From: JACCVL01 sp038232655
GTDB taxonomy: Bacteria; Actinomycetota; Actinomycetes; Propionibacteriales; Nocardioidaceae
DNA: 38,594 nt
Direction of reading: 5' to 3'
Assembly: GCA_038232655.1 (NCBI GenBank)
Contig: JBBSNM010000015.1
Span: 1 to 38,594 of the forward strand
Shown here: positions 1 to 7,414 of the stretch, piece after piece
How positions within the stretch are numbered: the first letter of the stretch is position 1
Layout of the letters: every line of letters begins with the position of its first letter
Notes under the pieces: model-generated
The model's input: the letters and a program-made list of their open reading frames with translations, nothing else
What the model was told of the DNA's origin: nothing
Database searches by the model: none
Program-made: the position numbers and the translations under genes

Positions 1-255
1 CACGAAGGTCTCCACCACCCAGCTGTACGGCGGGAAGACCGGGTGGTCGACGGCGTCCTTGGTGAACCCGTACAGGCCGCTCCCGCTGCTTCGACCGAAA
101 TCGGGTGGGCGCTTCCAGGAGACGTTGTAGAGCCACAGCAGACCCAGCAGGATCCGCAGCGCCGCCATCGCGACGGCGTTGCCGCGGTCTGGGCTGTTCG
201 TAGCCGGTGACAGCAGCCACCGGATGGGCGTGTCGCGCGTGGTCGTGGACGACAT
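1..255 (-). CDS. DoxX/DoxD-like membrane protein (partial, N-terminal 85 residues)
   Basis: Reading leftwards from an ATG at 255 the frame stays open for 85 codons to the window edge, so the C-terminal part is missing. After a hydrophilic stretch there is a hydrophobic segment (residues about 29-44) followed by WKRPPDF and then HPVFPPYSWVVETF. This layout resembles the first membrane segment and periplasmic loop of DoxX/DoxD (TQO small subunit)-like proteins, small quinone-linked redox membrane proteins. A GAGGAG ribosome binding site lies about 9 nt before the ATG. The gene starts 13 nt after the DUF3179 gene stops, so it is probably the third gene of the TlpA operon. The family assignment rests on a short fragment and is tentative; the membrane location is more secure. 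Confidence 0.6.
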   Translation of the reverse strand, partial: MSSTTTRDTPIRWLLSPATNSPDRGNAVAMAALRILLGLLWLYNVSWKRPPDFGRSSGSGLYGFTKDAVDHPVFPPYSWVVETFV

Positions 256-268
256 GGGGGTCCGCTCC

Positions 269-1531
269 TCAGGCTTGGGGATCGACGATAGTGGTTGACG
301 GCTCGCCAGCTGCCCAGGCGAACCAAAACGTGTCCAGGTGGTTGACCGGGCGCAGCTGTTGCCCGGCGAGCGGCCCGTCGACGGCGAGGCCGGTGATGGA
401 CCAGGTGGACCCCGTCTGCCGGTCGCGGAAGCGACCGTCCGTGTCGGGCAGCCGATCGAAGCTCAGATCGCGACCGTCCAGCTGCGGGTCGAAGACACCA
501 GTGGCGGCGGTTGTATACCCGTCGGACAGCTCACCGGAGTCCAGCGGCGAGGTCAATCCGGGCACGGCCCAGGCGACCAGTAGACGTTCGCCGACACTCA
601 ACTCTGCGACTCCCGCTTCGGCGAGCCGATCGAGCGGCACCGCGACCGCCTCATCACCGCGGTCCACGCCGAGTACCCGGGTCATCGGCTTGAGCCGAGA
701 GTCGACGTTGCCGTCGAACAGGAACGGGTCACCGTCGGGGTCGTCGTAGCCCTCGTACGGGTTGCTGCCGTAGTCGCGGGGGACGCCGGTCTGGCGGCTC
801 AGCACGTAACCGTCGGGGAACTGAGCCCGCCACTGGCTCCAGGTGAGCGTCTGCACGGGTATGCGCCGCAGCTCGGTGCCGCTGAGCACGCCCGCCACGG
901 CGCGGCTCTCCAGCTGCGACCACAGCGACTCGGTTTGCCGGTCGTACATCACCAACGCCGACTGATAGAGCAGGCCGGAGGTGCCGAAGGTCAGCAGCCG
1001 ATCACCAACCCGTCGGTCATAGGCCAGCGCGGTGTTGCACAGCGGGCAGTAGGTGACCGTCACCGGCACCCCAGCGACGGTGTCGTTGACGATCTCGTGC
1101 CAGATCAGCACCTGTATGGGGTAGGCCCGCGCCTCGCCGTCCACCTCGAGGGCGATCACCGGCTCGTCGGCGGCAATCCAGTCGACGTCGTCCGGCCGGA
1201 CGAATCGCGGCGCGTCGATGGGTGGAATTCCGTCTGGAGGCGGTCCACCGGACTTCAACCTGTCGGTGTCCACCACCGCCGCCGGCAGGCCCGGATCGTT
1301 GATGTCGTCCAGCGCCGAGGGCACGTCCTCGGTCGGGTCCTCGTCGATGCGTTCCACGACCATTGCTTGCCCGGACGCTCGCTCGTCCGCTGAGTCAGCC
1401 GCCGGGTCAGACTGGGAGGCCACCTTCGGGGCTGCTTCTGAACCCGCCCCGCAGCCGATCAGCACCAGCGCGGCCACCGCTGCCAGTACGCCGAGGCGAC
1501 GGTGCGTCGACGACCAAGGCTTCGTGGGCAC
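269..1531 (-). CDS. DUF3179 domain lipoprotein
   Basis: 420 residues. The N-terminus is a lipoprotein signal with lipobox LIGC (Cys27), followed by an acidic, Ser/Ala-rich linker to about residue 90. The body (110-420) has the DUF3179 signature YCPLC (Cys162, Cys165) after WHEIVND, a CxxC pair typical of this extracytoplasmic family of unknown function. The start is a GTG 3 nt after the TAA of the upstream TlpA-like gene, with no strong Shine-Dalgarno, so translation is probably coupled. Pairing with a thioredoxin-fold lipoprotein upstream and a DoxX-like membrane protein downstream suggests envelope thiol/redox chemistry. That role is inferred from context; the family has no established activity that I can name. 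Confidence 0.88.
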   Translation of the reverse strand: MPTKPWSSTHRRLGVLAAVAALVLIGCGAGSEAAPKVASQSDPAADSADERASGQAMVVERIDEDPTEDVPSALDDINDPGLPAAVVDTDRLKSGGPPPDGIPPIDAPRFVRPDDVDWIAADEPVIALEVDGEARAYPIQVLIWHEIVNDTVAGVPVTVTYCPLCNTALAYDRRVGDRLLTFGTSGLLYQSALVMYDRQTESLWSQLESRAVAGVLSGTELRRIPVQTLTWSQWRAQFPDGYVLSRQTGVPRDYGSNPYEGYDDPDGDPFLFDGNVDSRLKPMTRVLGVDRGDEAVAVPLDRLAEAGVAELSVGERLLVAWAVPGLTSPLDSGELSDGYTTAATGVFDPQLDGRDLSFDRLPDTDGRFRDRQTGSTWSITGLAVDGPLAGQQLRPVNHLDTFWFAWAAGEPSTTIVDPQA

Positions 1532-1534
1532 TGG

Positions 1535-2134
1535 TTAGCCGTTTGCAAGCTCTTGGGCGGTGCGTTCAAGATCGGCCGGCGGGAGGCTCCCGGAGAAGGT
1601 CTCCACGGTGCCGTCGCGTGCAATGAAGGCGAAAGCCGGCTGCGAGACCACGCCGAATCGCTGCCAGATCGACCCGTCGTCGTCGATCGCATGCTCGAAC
1701 CCAGCCGTGTTCGTCTCCTCGACGAACGCGCGCATGTCGGCGGCCTGGCCGCGACCAGGGATGCCGACGAACGTGACCTTGCCGTCGAACGTGTCAGCCA
1801 TGGCTGCGACCTCGCCCGCCTCGGCGCGGCAGACGGTGCACCACGGCGCCCAGAACCACAGCACCACCGGCTCGCCGGCCAGCTCGGAGGCGTCGAAGGT
1901 GCCGCCCGAGACGGTCTGTGCGCTGAACGACAGCGGGCTGGGAGTCGCGGTGTCGGATTGTGCCTCGGACCCGTCGGTCGGCGCTGTCGAGTCGGCGCTG
2001 ACGGCCGCAGCGCCGTCAGCTGAGGCGCCCTCGTTGGCGTCCTCGTCACCGGCTGCCGAGCAGCCGGTGGCCACCAACACGAGGGCGGCGGCGAGCAGCC
2101 CGGCACGGCTGGTGGCTCGCTGGGTTGCGGCCAT
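1535..2134 (-). CDS. TlpA/ResA-like thiol-disulfide lipoprotein
   Basis: 199 residues. Lipoprotein signal with lipobox ATGC (Cys25), then a Ser/Ala/Asp-rich tether (26-65) and a thioredoxin fold of the AhpC/TSA-redoxin type. The active site is WAPWCTVC (Cys99, Cys102). A Pro in the later SQPAFAF segment is in the position expected for the cis-Pro loop. Such proteins exchange thiols and disulfides outside the membrane. The ATG at 2134 has an excellent Shine-Dalgarno (AAGGAGGT, about 5 nt spacing). It heads the operon TlpA, DUF3179, DoxX-like and is divergent from the ECF sigma gene. A SigR-type promoter sits about 70 bp upstream (2205-2232). Family call is firm; the partner substrate is unknown. 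Confidence 0.93.
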   Translation of the reverse strand: MAATQRATSRAGLLAAALVLVATGCSAAGDEDANEGASADGAAAVSADSTAPTDGSEAQSDTATPSPLSFSAQTVSGGTFDASELAGEPVVLWFWAPWCTVCRAEAGEVAAMADTFDGKVTFVGIPGRGQAADMRAFVEETNTAGFEHAIDDDGSIWQRFGVVSQPAFAFIARDGTVETFSGSLPPADLERTAQELANG

Positions 2135-2204
2135 CGCCTACCTCCTTGTCGGGCTCGCTCGTCGGGCTCATTCGCCAGCCGATGAGCGTCGGCGGCAATC
2201 GGGA

Positions 2205-2232
2205 AACCCGACGGCGAGTTCCCCACATTCCC
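2205..2232 (-). promoter_or_regulatory. Putative ECF (SigR-type) promoter of the TlpA operon
   Basis: On the minus strand GGGAAT (2232-2227) is followed by 19 nt and then GTT (2207-2205). This is the GGAAT-N18/19-GTT architecture of SigR/SigH-family ECF promoters. The transcript would begin near 2200, leaving a 5' leader of about 65 nt before the TlpA ATG. The -35 box is half of the palindrome TTCCCGGGAA (2228-2237). Three similar sites occur in the same locus. Confidence 0.6.
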
Positions 2233-2338
2233 GGGAAGTCGCCGGCCCGTGGGAATGGGCAACGAGCACTCGGTGCGGACGGCACCAACGCGGCAGCGAC
2301 GATGGTGCCGCACGCACCGAGCGCGTCCCGAACGGGCG

Positions 2339-2366
2339 GGGAACAACAGCGATCTACCCCCGGGTT
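2339..2366 (+). promoter_or_regulatory. Putative ECF (SigR-type) autoregulatory promoter
   Basis: GGGAAC (2339-2344), 19 nt, GTT (2364-2366), 24 bp before the sigma-factor ATG at 2390. The spacing equals that of the divergent site at 2205-2232, so the two operons appear to share one sigma factor. ECF sigma genes commonly transcribe themselves, which fits this position. Confidence 0.55.
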
Positions 2367-2389
2367 ACCCCATCGTGCAGGATCGCACC

Positions 2390-2935
2390 ATGACCGACAC
2401 CGGCTCGCGTGCCAGCGCCTTCAAGCGTCACGTCGAGCCCGAGATCGGAGTACTGCTCCGGGTAGCACGTACCCTCACCGGCTCGTGGGCCGATGCCGAA
2501 GACCTGGTTCAGGAGACGCTGGTCCGGGCCTTCCGCGCAATAGACCGTTTCGACGGCAGGTACCCGCGGGCATGGCTGCTGACCATTTTGCGCAACACCA
2601 ACGCCAACATGCACCGGCGCAGACGTCCGGACCTGTTCGACGGTGGCGACGTGCCCGACGGTCAGCGCCCCGCGTTCGGCACGGCTGCACCTGCCACCGT
2701 CGAGGACCAGGCCTTCTACGGTCGGCTGGAGGCGGACCTGGAGCGCGCCTTGCGAGACTTGGATCCGCGCTTTCGGCAGGTGGTGGTGCTGGTGGACATC
2801 GACCAACTGACCTACGCCGAGGCGGCACAGACGCTCGGGGTGCCGGTCGGCACAGTGATGTCCCGCCTGCACCGCGGCCGCAACCGTCTGCGCAAGGCCT
2901 TGTCGGTGCAACCGGCCGAGGGGAGCTCATCATGA
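2390..2935 (+). CDS. ECF-family RNA polymerase sigma factor (SigR/SigH-like)
   Basis: 181 residues. Region 2 includes DAEDLVQETLVRAFR and WLLTILRNTNAN. Region 4 includes LTYAEAAQTLGVPVGTVMSR followed by LHRGRNRLR, the helix-turn-helix that reads the -35 element. There is no C-terminal extension. I chose the ATG at 2390 because homology begins right after it, and a SigR-type promoter ends 24 bp upstream, which excludes the longer open frame. The stop overlaps the anti-sigma ATG (ATGA), and that gene overlaps the FAD reductase, so the three are one operon. The expected job is to redirect RNA polymerase to GGGAAT-N18/19-GTT promoters during stress. Regulon membership is inferred from nearby motif matches. 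Confidence 0.93.
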   Translation: MTDTGSRASAFKRHVEPEIGVLLRVARTLTGSWADAEDLVQETLVRAFRAIDRFDGRYPRAWLLTILRNTNANMHRRRRPDLFDGGDVPDGQRPAFGTAAPATVEDQAFYGRLEADLERALRDLDPRFRQVVVLVDIDQLTYAEAAQTLGVPVGTVMSRLHRGRNRLRKALSVQPAEGSSS

Positions 2936-3210
2936 CCACCAGCCTGCGCATGCTGCTGACCTGCCAGTGGTCTGCGCGCCGGATCCAGCGCTACCTCGAT
3001 GGCGAACGTGGTGTTCCGCTGAGCGCCGACGAGGTGCGTCGGCTGCAACGACACCTCGCGGTCTGTGAGCACTGCTCGGCGCTGGCCGACGAGCACCGTT
3101 TGCTGCGCACGGTGTTGAGTGGGTTGTCGGGTCGGACGCTGCCTGCCGACGACGCGGTCGCTCGGATGCAGCACCGGATGGACCGCATCGTCGCCGAGCA
3201 GTCACCGTGA
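2932..3210 (+). CDS. Zinc-finger (ZAS) anti-sigma factor, RsrA-like size
   Basis: 92 residues, soluble, no membrane segment. The ZAS/zf-HC2 signature is complete: Cys11 and the H41-xxx-C45-xx-C48 cluster (HLAVCEHC). In RsrA of Streptomyces the equivalent residues are Cys11, His37, Cys41 and Cys44, and disulfide formation releases the sigma factor. The same spacing here makes a redox-sensing switch plausible, although generic zf-HC2 proteins share this pattern. It begins inside the sigma stop codon (ATGA at 2932) and its own TGA overlaps the GTG of the FAD oxidoreductase. The flanking genes are all redox proteins, which supports a thiol or oxidant signal. The signal itself is not proven by sequence. 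Confidence 0.9.
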   Translation: MTTSLRMLLTCQWSARRIQRYLDGERGVPLSADEVRRLQRHLAVCEHCSALADEHRLLRTVLSGLSGRTLPADDAVARMQHRMDRIVAEQSP

Positions 3211-4718
3211 CGATCAGCCTCGCCGAGGCCGCTGCCCAGCATTGGGACCTGCTGGTGGTGGGTGGTGGCACCGCGGGGATCGTGGGCGCCCGCACGGCGG
3301 CAAGCTTTGGTGTCACGGTGCTGCTGGTCGAAAGTCACCGCACCGGCGGGGACTGTCTGTGGACCGGGTGCGTGCCCAGCAAGTCGCTGCTCGCGGCGGC
3401 TCACACCGTTGCGAACGTACGTCGGGCCAGCGAGCTGGGCGTGTTCGTCGGCGAGGTGAGTGTCGACTTCGCTGCGGTGATGCGGCACGTGCGCGCCGCG
3501 ATCGCCGCGATCGAGCCGACCGATTCTGTTGCGGCGCTGGAGCAGGCGGGGGTCTCGGTGCTGCGCGGCAGGGCCCGGATGGCTGCCCGCCGGGTCGGCA
3601 CCGAGGTGTCTGTCGGGGGGGATGTCGAGGTGGACGGTCGGCGCATCAGCAGCCGCCAGGTGCTGCTGGCCACCGGTGCCTACCCGTCCATGCCGGACCT
3701 GCCTGGACTGCGCGCCGCCCGGGCCTGGACCAGCGAGACGATCTGGGATCTGGACCGGCTACCCGAGCGGCTGACAGTCGTCGGTGGGGGCAGCATCGGA
3801 TGCGAGCTCGGTCAGGCGTTCGCGCGGTTGGGCAGCCAAGTCACCCTGCTGGAGATGGCGCAACGACTGCTGCCGAGCGAGGATCCCGACGCCTCCGCTG
3901 CGGTCACCGCCGCCCTGGCGGCCGACGGCGTCGACGTTCGCACGGGCACCGGACTCGAGGAGGTCACCGGGGACGTCGACCTGGGCAGTGTGCGCGCCAG
4001 TGGCGGCGCCAGCATCGACCACGACGGATTGCTCGTTGCGCTGGGCCGCAGGCCTCGTACGGCCGACCTCGGGCTGGACGAGGCTGGTGTCGGGCGGGAC
4101 GAGAACGCCAACGTCCGTGTCGACGCGAGCCTGCGCTCCACCACGAACCCGCGGGTATGGGCGGCCGGGGACCTGACCGGGCACCCGCAGTTCACCCATG
4201 TGGCTGGGGTGCACGCCAGCACCGCGGCGAGCAACGCGGTGCTCGGTCTGCGCCGTGCTGCTGCGGCGACCGCCGTACCCCGAGTCACCTACACCGACCC
4301 TGAGGTTGCCTCGGTCGGCGTCCCCACCGTCCCCGTCGACGCGGCTGGTGACGCCGGGGTCGAGATGGTCACCCGCCAGCACACCGAGGTGGACCGGGCG
4401 ATCACGGAGGGCCGGACCGAGGGTTTCGCCAGGCTCGCCATCGACGGCAAGGGGCGGATCGCCGGCGCCACCGTCGTCGGTCCCCGCGCCGGTGAGACGC
4501 TGCCCGAGCTGGTGTTGGCCGTCCGGCACGGCATGCGCACCCGTGACCTGGCGGGTGTCATGCACCCATACCCGACCTACGCCGACGGCCCATGGAATGC
4601 GGCCGTCGCGGACGTACGCTCGCGGCTGTCGGCGCCAGCCGCCAGCCGGGCCACCGACGCCGCCGTGCGTGCCCGCCGGTGGTGGCTCGACCTGCGTGGT
4701 CAGCGCAGCAGCCGGTAG
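3207..4718 (+). CDS. FAD-dependent disulfide oxidoreductase, MerA/Lpd-like
   Basis: 503 residues. Rossmann FAD motif VVGGGTAGIVGARTA (17-31), redox-active disulfide GGDCLWTGCVPSK (Cys50, Cys55), second nucleotide motif VVGGGSIGCELGQAFARLG, FAD-contact motif RVWAAGDLTG and a complete dimerisation domain. In lipoamide dehydrogenase and glutathione reductase the C-terminus carries the catalytic His-Glu pair (HPHPTxSE-like); here it reads HPYPTYAD (453-460), so Tyr455 and Asp460 stand in. There is no N-terminal HMA domain and no C-terminal CysCys, so it is probably not a true mercuric reductase. MerA-like enzymes of this branch are known fused or adjacent to TVP38 proteins, and a TVP38 gene lies close by. 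It is the third gene of the sigma/anti-sigma operon. Its 3' end overlaps the opposing gene by 19 bp. The substrate is unknown. Confidence 0.92.
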   Translation: MTISLAEAAAQHWDLLVVGGGTAGIVGARTAASFGVTVLLVESHRTGGDCLWTGCVPSKSLLAAAHTVANVRRASELGVFVGEVSVDFAAVMRHVRAAIAAIEPTDSVAALEQAGVSVLRGRARMAARRVGTEVSVGGDVEVDGRRISSRQVLLATGAYPSMPDLPGLRAARAWTSETIWDLDRLPERLTVVGGGSIGCELGQAFARLGSQVTLLEMAQRLLPSEDPDASAAVTAALAADGVDVRTGTGLEEVTGDVDLGSVRASGGASIDHDGLLVALGRRPRTADLGLDEAGVGRDENANVRVDASLRSTTNPRVWAAGDLTGHPQFTHVAGVHASTAASNAVLGLRRAAAATAVPRVTYTDPEVASVGVPTVPVDAAGDAGVEMVTRQHTEVDRAITEGRTEGFARLAIDGKGRIAGATVVGPRAGETLPELVLAVRHGMRTRDLAGVMHPYPTYADGPWNAAVADVRSRLSAPAASRATDAAVRARRWWLDLRGQRSSR

Positions 4719-5371
4719 CCAGTCCAGACCCGCTGCGCCGCGCCGAGGCCCACGACGATCGCCCACACCCACGCGACCGGGGCGGCGATGCCCGGCAGCA
4801 GCATCCACAGCGCATGCACCACGACCGTCTCGGTGCCCTCAGCGAGGCCACCGATGAACGACAGCGACCGCCCGTCGTCGAGGCGCCGACCGGAGCGCTC
4901 GGCGAGCGAAGAAAAGGCGAGGAACGCCGTCCCGTTGACGTAGTAGGCCCCGAGCACCGCCAGGAACGGCCAGGCAGCGACACCGGTGTCGACCCCCACC
5001 CCGATCGCCACGCCGACGACGGTTGCGCCGTACACGGTGAAGTCGCAGACGATGTCGAGGAACCCGCCCGCCTCCGCTGGGCCGGCTGCTGGGCCGGCCG
5101 CCGGGCCGCCGGTCGGGCTGCCTGCCCGGTGCCGAACACGCCGGCGAGCGAGCGGCCCGTCGAGCCCGTCGGCCAGCCTGGAGACCAGCCATAGCACCAG
5201 CGCCACCGGCCAGAGCGTCAGCGCCGCCGCGGCCGCGCTGCCCAGGCCCAGCACCAGCCCGGCGACCGTGACCCGGTCGGGGCTCACCCAGCTGCGGTCG
5301 ATCCAGGCAGCGGTACGGTCCAGCGGACGGGTGAGCAGCCGACGCGCCACCGGGTCGAGCACGTCACCCAC
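4700..5371 (-). CDS. CDP-alcohol phosphatidyltransferase family protein (YnjF-like)
   Basis: 223 residues, several membrane segments. The CDP-AP motif D-xx-DG-xx-AR...G-xxx-D-xxx-D can be traced as D68, D71, G72, A75, R76, G102, D106 and D110. All catalytic acidic residues are present. The usual spacing between AR and the next Gly is 8 residues, but here it is 25. The extra 17 residues are Gly/Pro/Ala-rich (repeats of GPAA). The enzymes exchange CMP of a CDP-alcohol for another alcohol in the membrane. E. coli YnjF, beside the ynjABCD genes, belongs to this family, which matches the neighbourhood. The start used is a GTG at 5371, overlapping the end of the upstream TVP38 gene by 8 bp. The substrate cannot be deduced. 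Confidence 0.88.
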   Translation of the reverse strand: MGDVLDPVARRLLTRPLDRTAAWIDRSWVSPDRVTVAGLVLGLGSAAAAALTLWPVALVLWLVSRLADGLDGPLARRRVRHRAGSPTGGPAAGPAAGPAEAGGFLDIVCDFTVYGATVVGVAIGVGVDTGVAAWPFLAVLGAYYVNGTAFLAFSSLAERSGRRLDDGRSLSFIGGLAEGTETVVVHALWMLLPGIAAPVAWVWAIVVGLGAAQRVWTGYRLLR

Positions 5372-6032
5372 CCCGCATTGCCGGGGTCCGGCCGGAACGG
5401 CCGCGGACGACGAACCCGCCGAGCGCCACGAGCAGGACCATCAGCAGGGCGCCGGCGATGAACGGCAACGACCACGGCTCGGTGCCATACGCACCCAAAA
5501 GCACCAGCGCGGTGACGCCGGGGACCATGCCGACGGTCGAGCCGACCAGGTAGTGCGACCAGCGCAGAGCCGACAGCCCGGCCAGATAGTTCAGGGCGGT
5601 GTACGGGACCAGCGGAACCAGCCGGAGCGCCACGATGCCGAGCAGCCCGTGTCGGACCACCAGCGCGTCGACGCGGGCGACCCGGTTGCCGGTGTAGCGC
5701 TCGACCGCGTCGCGGCCCAGCAGCCGGCCAAGCCAGAACGCCACGCTCGCGCCGAGCACGGCGGCGAGCAGCACCAGCCCGAAGGCGGGGCCCAGCCCGA
5801 ACACCGCGCCGGCCGCAACGCTGAGCACATTCTTGGGCAGCGGCAGCAGGGCCAGCCCCACGTAGAGGGCGACGAACAGCACCGGGCCCAGGGCACCCGC
5901 CCGTTGCACCCGGGCACGGGTCTCGGCGACCGAGGGCAGGTCGACGACGAGCGCCAGCACGACCACCGCGGCGGCGAGCCCGATCAGCAGCGCCAGTCGC
6001 GCCCGGGCAGACAACTGCGGCACCGTTGGCAT
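5364..6032 (-). CDS. TVP38/TMEM64 (VTT/SNARE-associated) family membrane protein
   Basis: 222 residues with an N-terminal membrane anchor (14-32) and a VTT domain from about 50 to 200. Typical features are PLPKNVLSVAAGAVFG, the LGRLLGR loop and LRLVPLVPYTALNYLAG, which forms the re-entrant region conserved in DedA/TVP38 proteins. E. coli YdjX and YdjZ belong to this family and sit next to ynjABCD. Members are membrane proteins of poorly known function, related to DedA/VTT lipid-handling proteins. The ATG at 6032 is preceded by AGGGACG. It is transcribed with the CDP-alcohol phosphatidyltransferase gene (8-bp overlap) and divergently from the ABC operon. Confidence 0.92.
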   Translation of the reverse strand: MPTVPQLSARARLALLIGLAAAVVVLALVVDLPSVAETRARVQRAGALGPVLFVALYVGLALLPLPKNVLSVAAGAVFGLGPAFGLVLLAAVLGASVAFWLGRLLGRDAVERYTGNRVARVDALVVRHGLLGIVALRLVPLVPYTALNYLAGLSALRWSHYLVGSTVGMVPGVTALVLLGAYGTEPWSLPFIAGALLMVLLVALGGFVVRGRSGRTPAMRGG

Positions 6033-6080
6033 CTGCGTCCCTCTCGTGTCGTCCGCGCTTGGGTCCGATCTGGTTGCCCG

Positions 6081-6108
6081 GGGAAGCCGGCGGACCCGTC
6101 ACAGTGTT
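6081..6108 (+). promoter_or_regulatory. Putative ECF promoter of the ABC importer operon
   Basis: GGGAAG (6081-6086), 19 nt, GTT (6106-6108), about 50 bp before the ynjB-like ATG. The -35 differs by one base from GGGAAT. On the opposite strand GGGAAC (6111-6106) is followed 19 nt later by CTT, a weaker mirror-image match facing the TVP38 gene. Confidence 0.45.
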
Positions 6109-6157
6109 CCCGAGCCGAGTGCCAGCCCGGCCACTCCGCCACGCGCGAGGAGCCCGA

Positions 6158-7414
6158 ATGCCGCCGCCACCCCGGCACCACCGTGCCCGCCTAGTCGGCG
6201 CTCTGGGCGTGCTCACGGTCCTCGGACTGTCCGCCTGCGCTGCACCGGCCTCGACCTCGGCGCCGGCCGAGGAGCAGGAATGGGCCGAGGTGCTCCAGCA
6301 GGCCCGCGGCGACACCGTAAGGCTGTGGATGTACGGCGGCGACCAGCAGGGCAACGACTACGTCGACGACGTGCTCGCCCCCGCCGCGGCCGACCAGCTG
6401 GGCGTCACGCTCGAGCGGGTGCCGGTCGCGGACACCGCCGACGCGCTCACGCGGGTTCTGTCGGAACGCCAGGCCGACGTCGACGACGGCGCGGTCGACC
6501 TGGTCTGGGTCAACGGCGACAACTTCCGTACCGGCAAGCAGGCCGGCGCGTGGCTGTGCGGCTGGGCCGACGACCTGCCCAACCACGAGCTGCTCGACCC
6601 CGACGACCCGCTGCTGGCGACCGACTTCGGCACGCCTGTCGAGGACTGCGAGTCGCCATGGCACAAGGCGCAGTTCACGCTGGTCTACGACAGCGTCCGG
6701 GTGCTCGACCCACCGAGCACCCTCGCGGGCGTGCTGGCGTGGGCCGAGCAGAACCCCGGCCGGTTCACCTACCCGGCCCCGCCGGACTTCACCGGCTCGG
6801 TGTTCGTGCGCGAGACGCTGCTCAGCGTCTCGGGCGGGCCCGACAAGGTGCCGGCTGCCTTCGACCAGGCCGCGTACGACGAACTCACCCCGGCGCTGTG
6901 GCAGCGACTGCGCGATCTGGCGCCGTCGCTGTGGCGCGACGGCCGGACCTATCCTCGCGACGGTGCGGCGCTCGACAAGCTGTTCGCCGACGGGGAGGTC
7001 GATCTCACCATGACCTACGGCCCGGCCACGCTCACCAAGCTGGTGCGCCAGGGGACCTTCCCCGAGACGACCGAGGTGCTGCCCCTGGAAGGTGGCACCG
7101 TCGGCAACGCGAGCTTCCTGGCGATCCCGGCCTCGTCCGGGGCGCAGCAGGCGTCGATGGCAGTGGCCGACCTGGCGCTGTCGCCCCGGCAGCAGGCGGT
7201 TAAGGCCGATCCCGCCGTGTGGGGGCAGTTCCCCGCCGTGGAGGTGTCCCGGCTCGACGCGGAGCAGCGGGCGCGGTTCGATGCGTTGCCACAATCCGAC
7301 GTCGTGCCACCCTTCGAGCAGCTGTCCCGGGGCGCGCACGGCGAGCTGGCCGCCGAGTGGGTCTCGGCCCTGGACGAGGGGTGGCGGCGAGAGGTCCTAG
7401 GAGGAGGGTCGTGA
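6158..7414 (+). CDS. ynjB: YnjB-like ABC transporter substrate-binding lipoprotein
   Basis: 418 residues. Signal peptide with lipobox LSAC (Cys27). The mature part contains landmarks shared with E. coli YnjB: WMYGGDQQGNDYVDD near the start, DLVWVNGDNFRTGKQAG, and YPAPPDFTGS. These belong to a periplasmic binding-protein fold of the extracellular solute-binding class. I chose the ATG at 6158 because it gives a clean signal peptide and is preceded by GAGGAG. The gene overlaps the first permease gene (GTGA at 7411). The protein should capture the importer's ligand outside the membrane. The YnjB ligand is not established, and the sequence does not reveal it. Confidence 0.92.
   Translation: MPPPPRHHRARLVGALGVLTVLGLSACAAPASTSAPAEEQEWAEVLQQARGDTVRLWMYGGDQQGNDYVDDVLAPAAADQLGVTLERVPVADTADALTRVLSERQADVDDGAVDLVWVNGDNFRTGKQAGAWLCGWADDLPNHELLDPDDPLLATDFGTPVEDCESPWHKAQFTLVYDSVRVLDPPSTLAGVLAWAEQNPGRFTYPAPPDFTGSVFVRETLLSVSGGPDKVPAAFDQAAYDELTPALWQRLRDLAPSLWRDGRTYPRDGAALDKLFADGEVDLTMTYGPATLTKLVRQGTFPETTEVLPLEGGTVGNASFLAIPASSGAQQASMAVADLALSPRQQAVKADPAVWGQFPAVEVSRLDAEQRARFDALPQSDVVPPFEQLSRGAHGELAAEWVSALDEGWRREVLGGGS

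Noticed and set aside
3207..4718. Mercuric reductase of a mer operon
   Set aside because: No HMA domain, no C-terminal CysCys, and no merR, merT or merP nearby; the neighbours are sigma/anti-sigma and redox genes.
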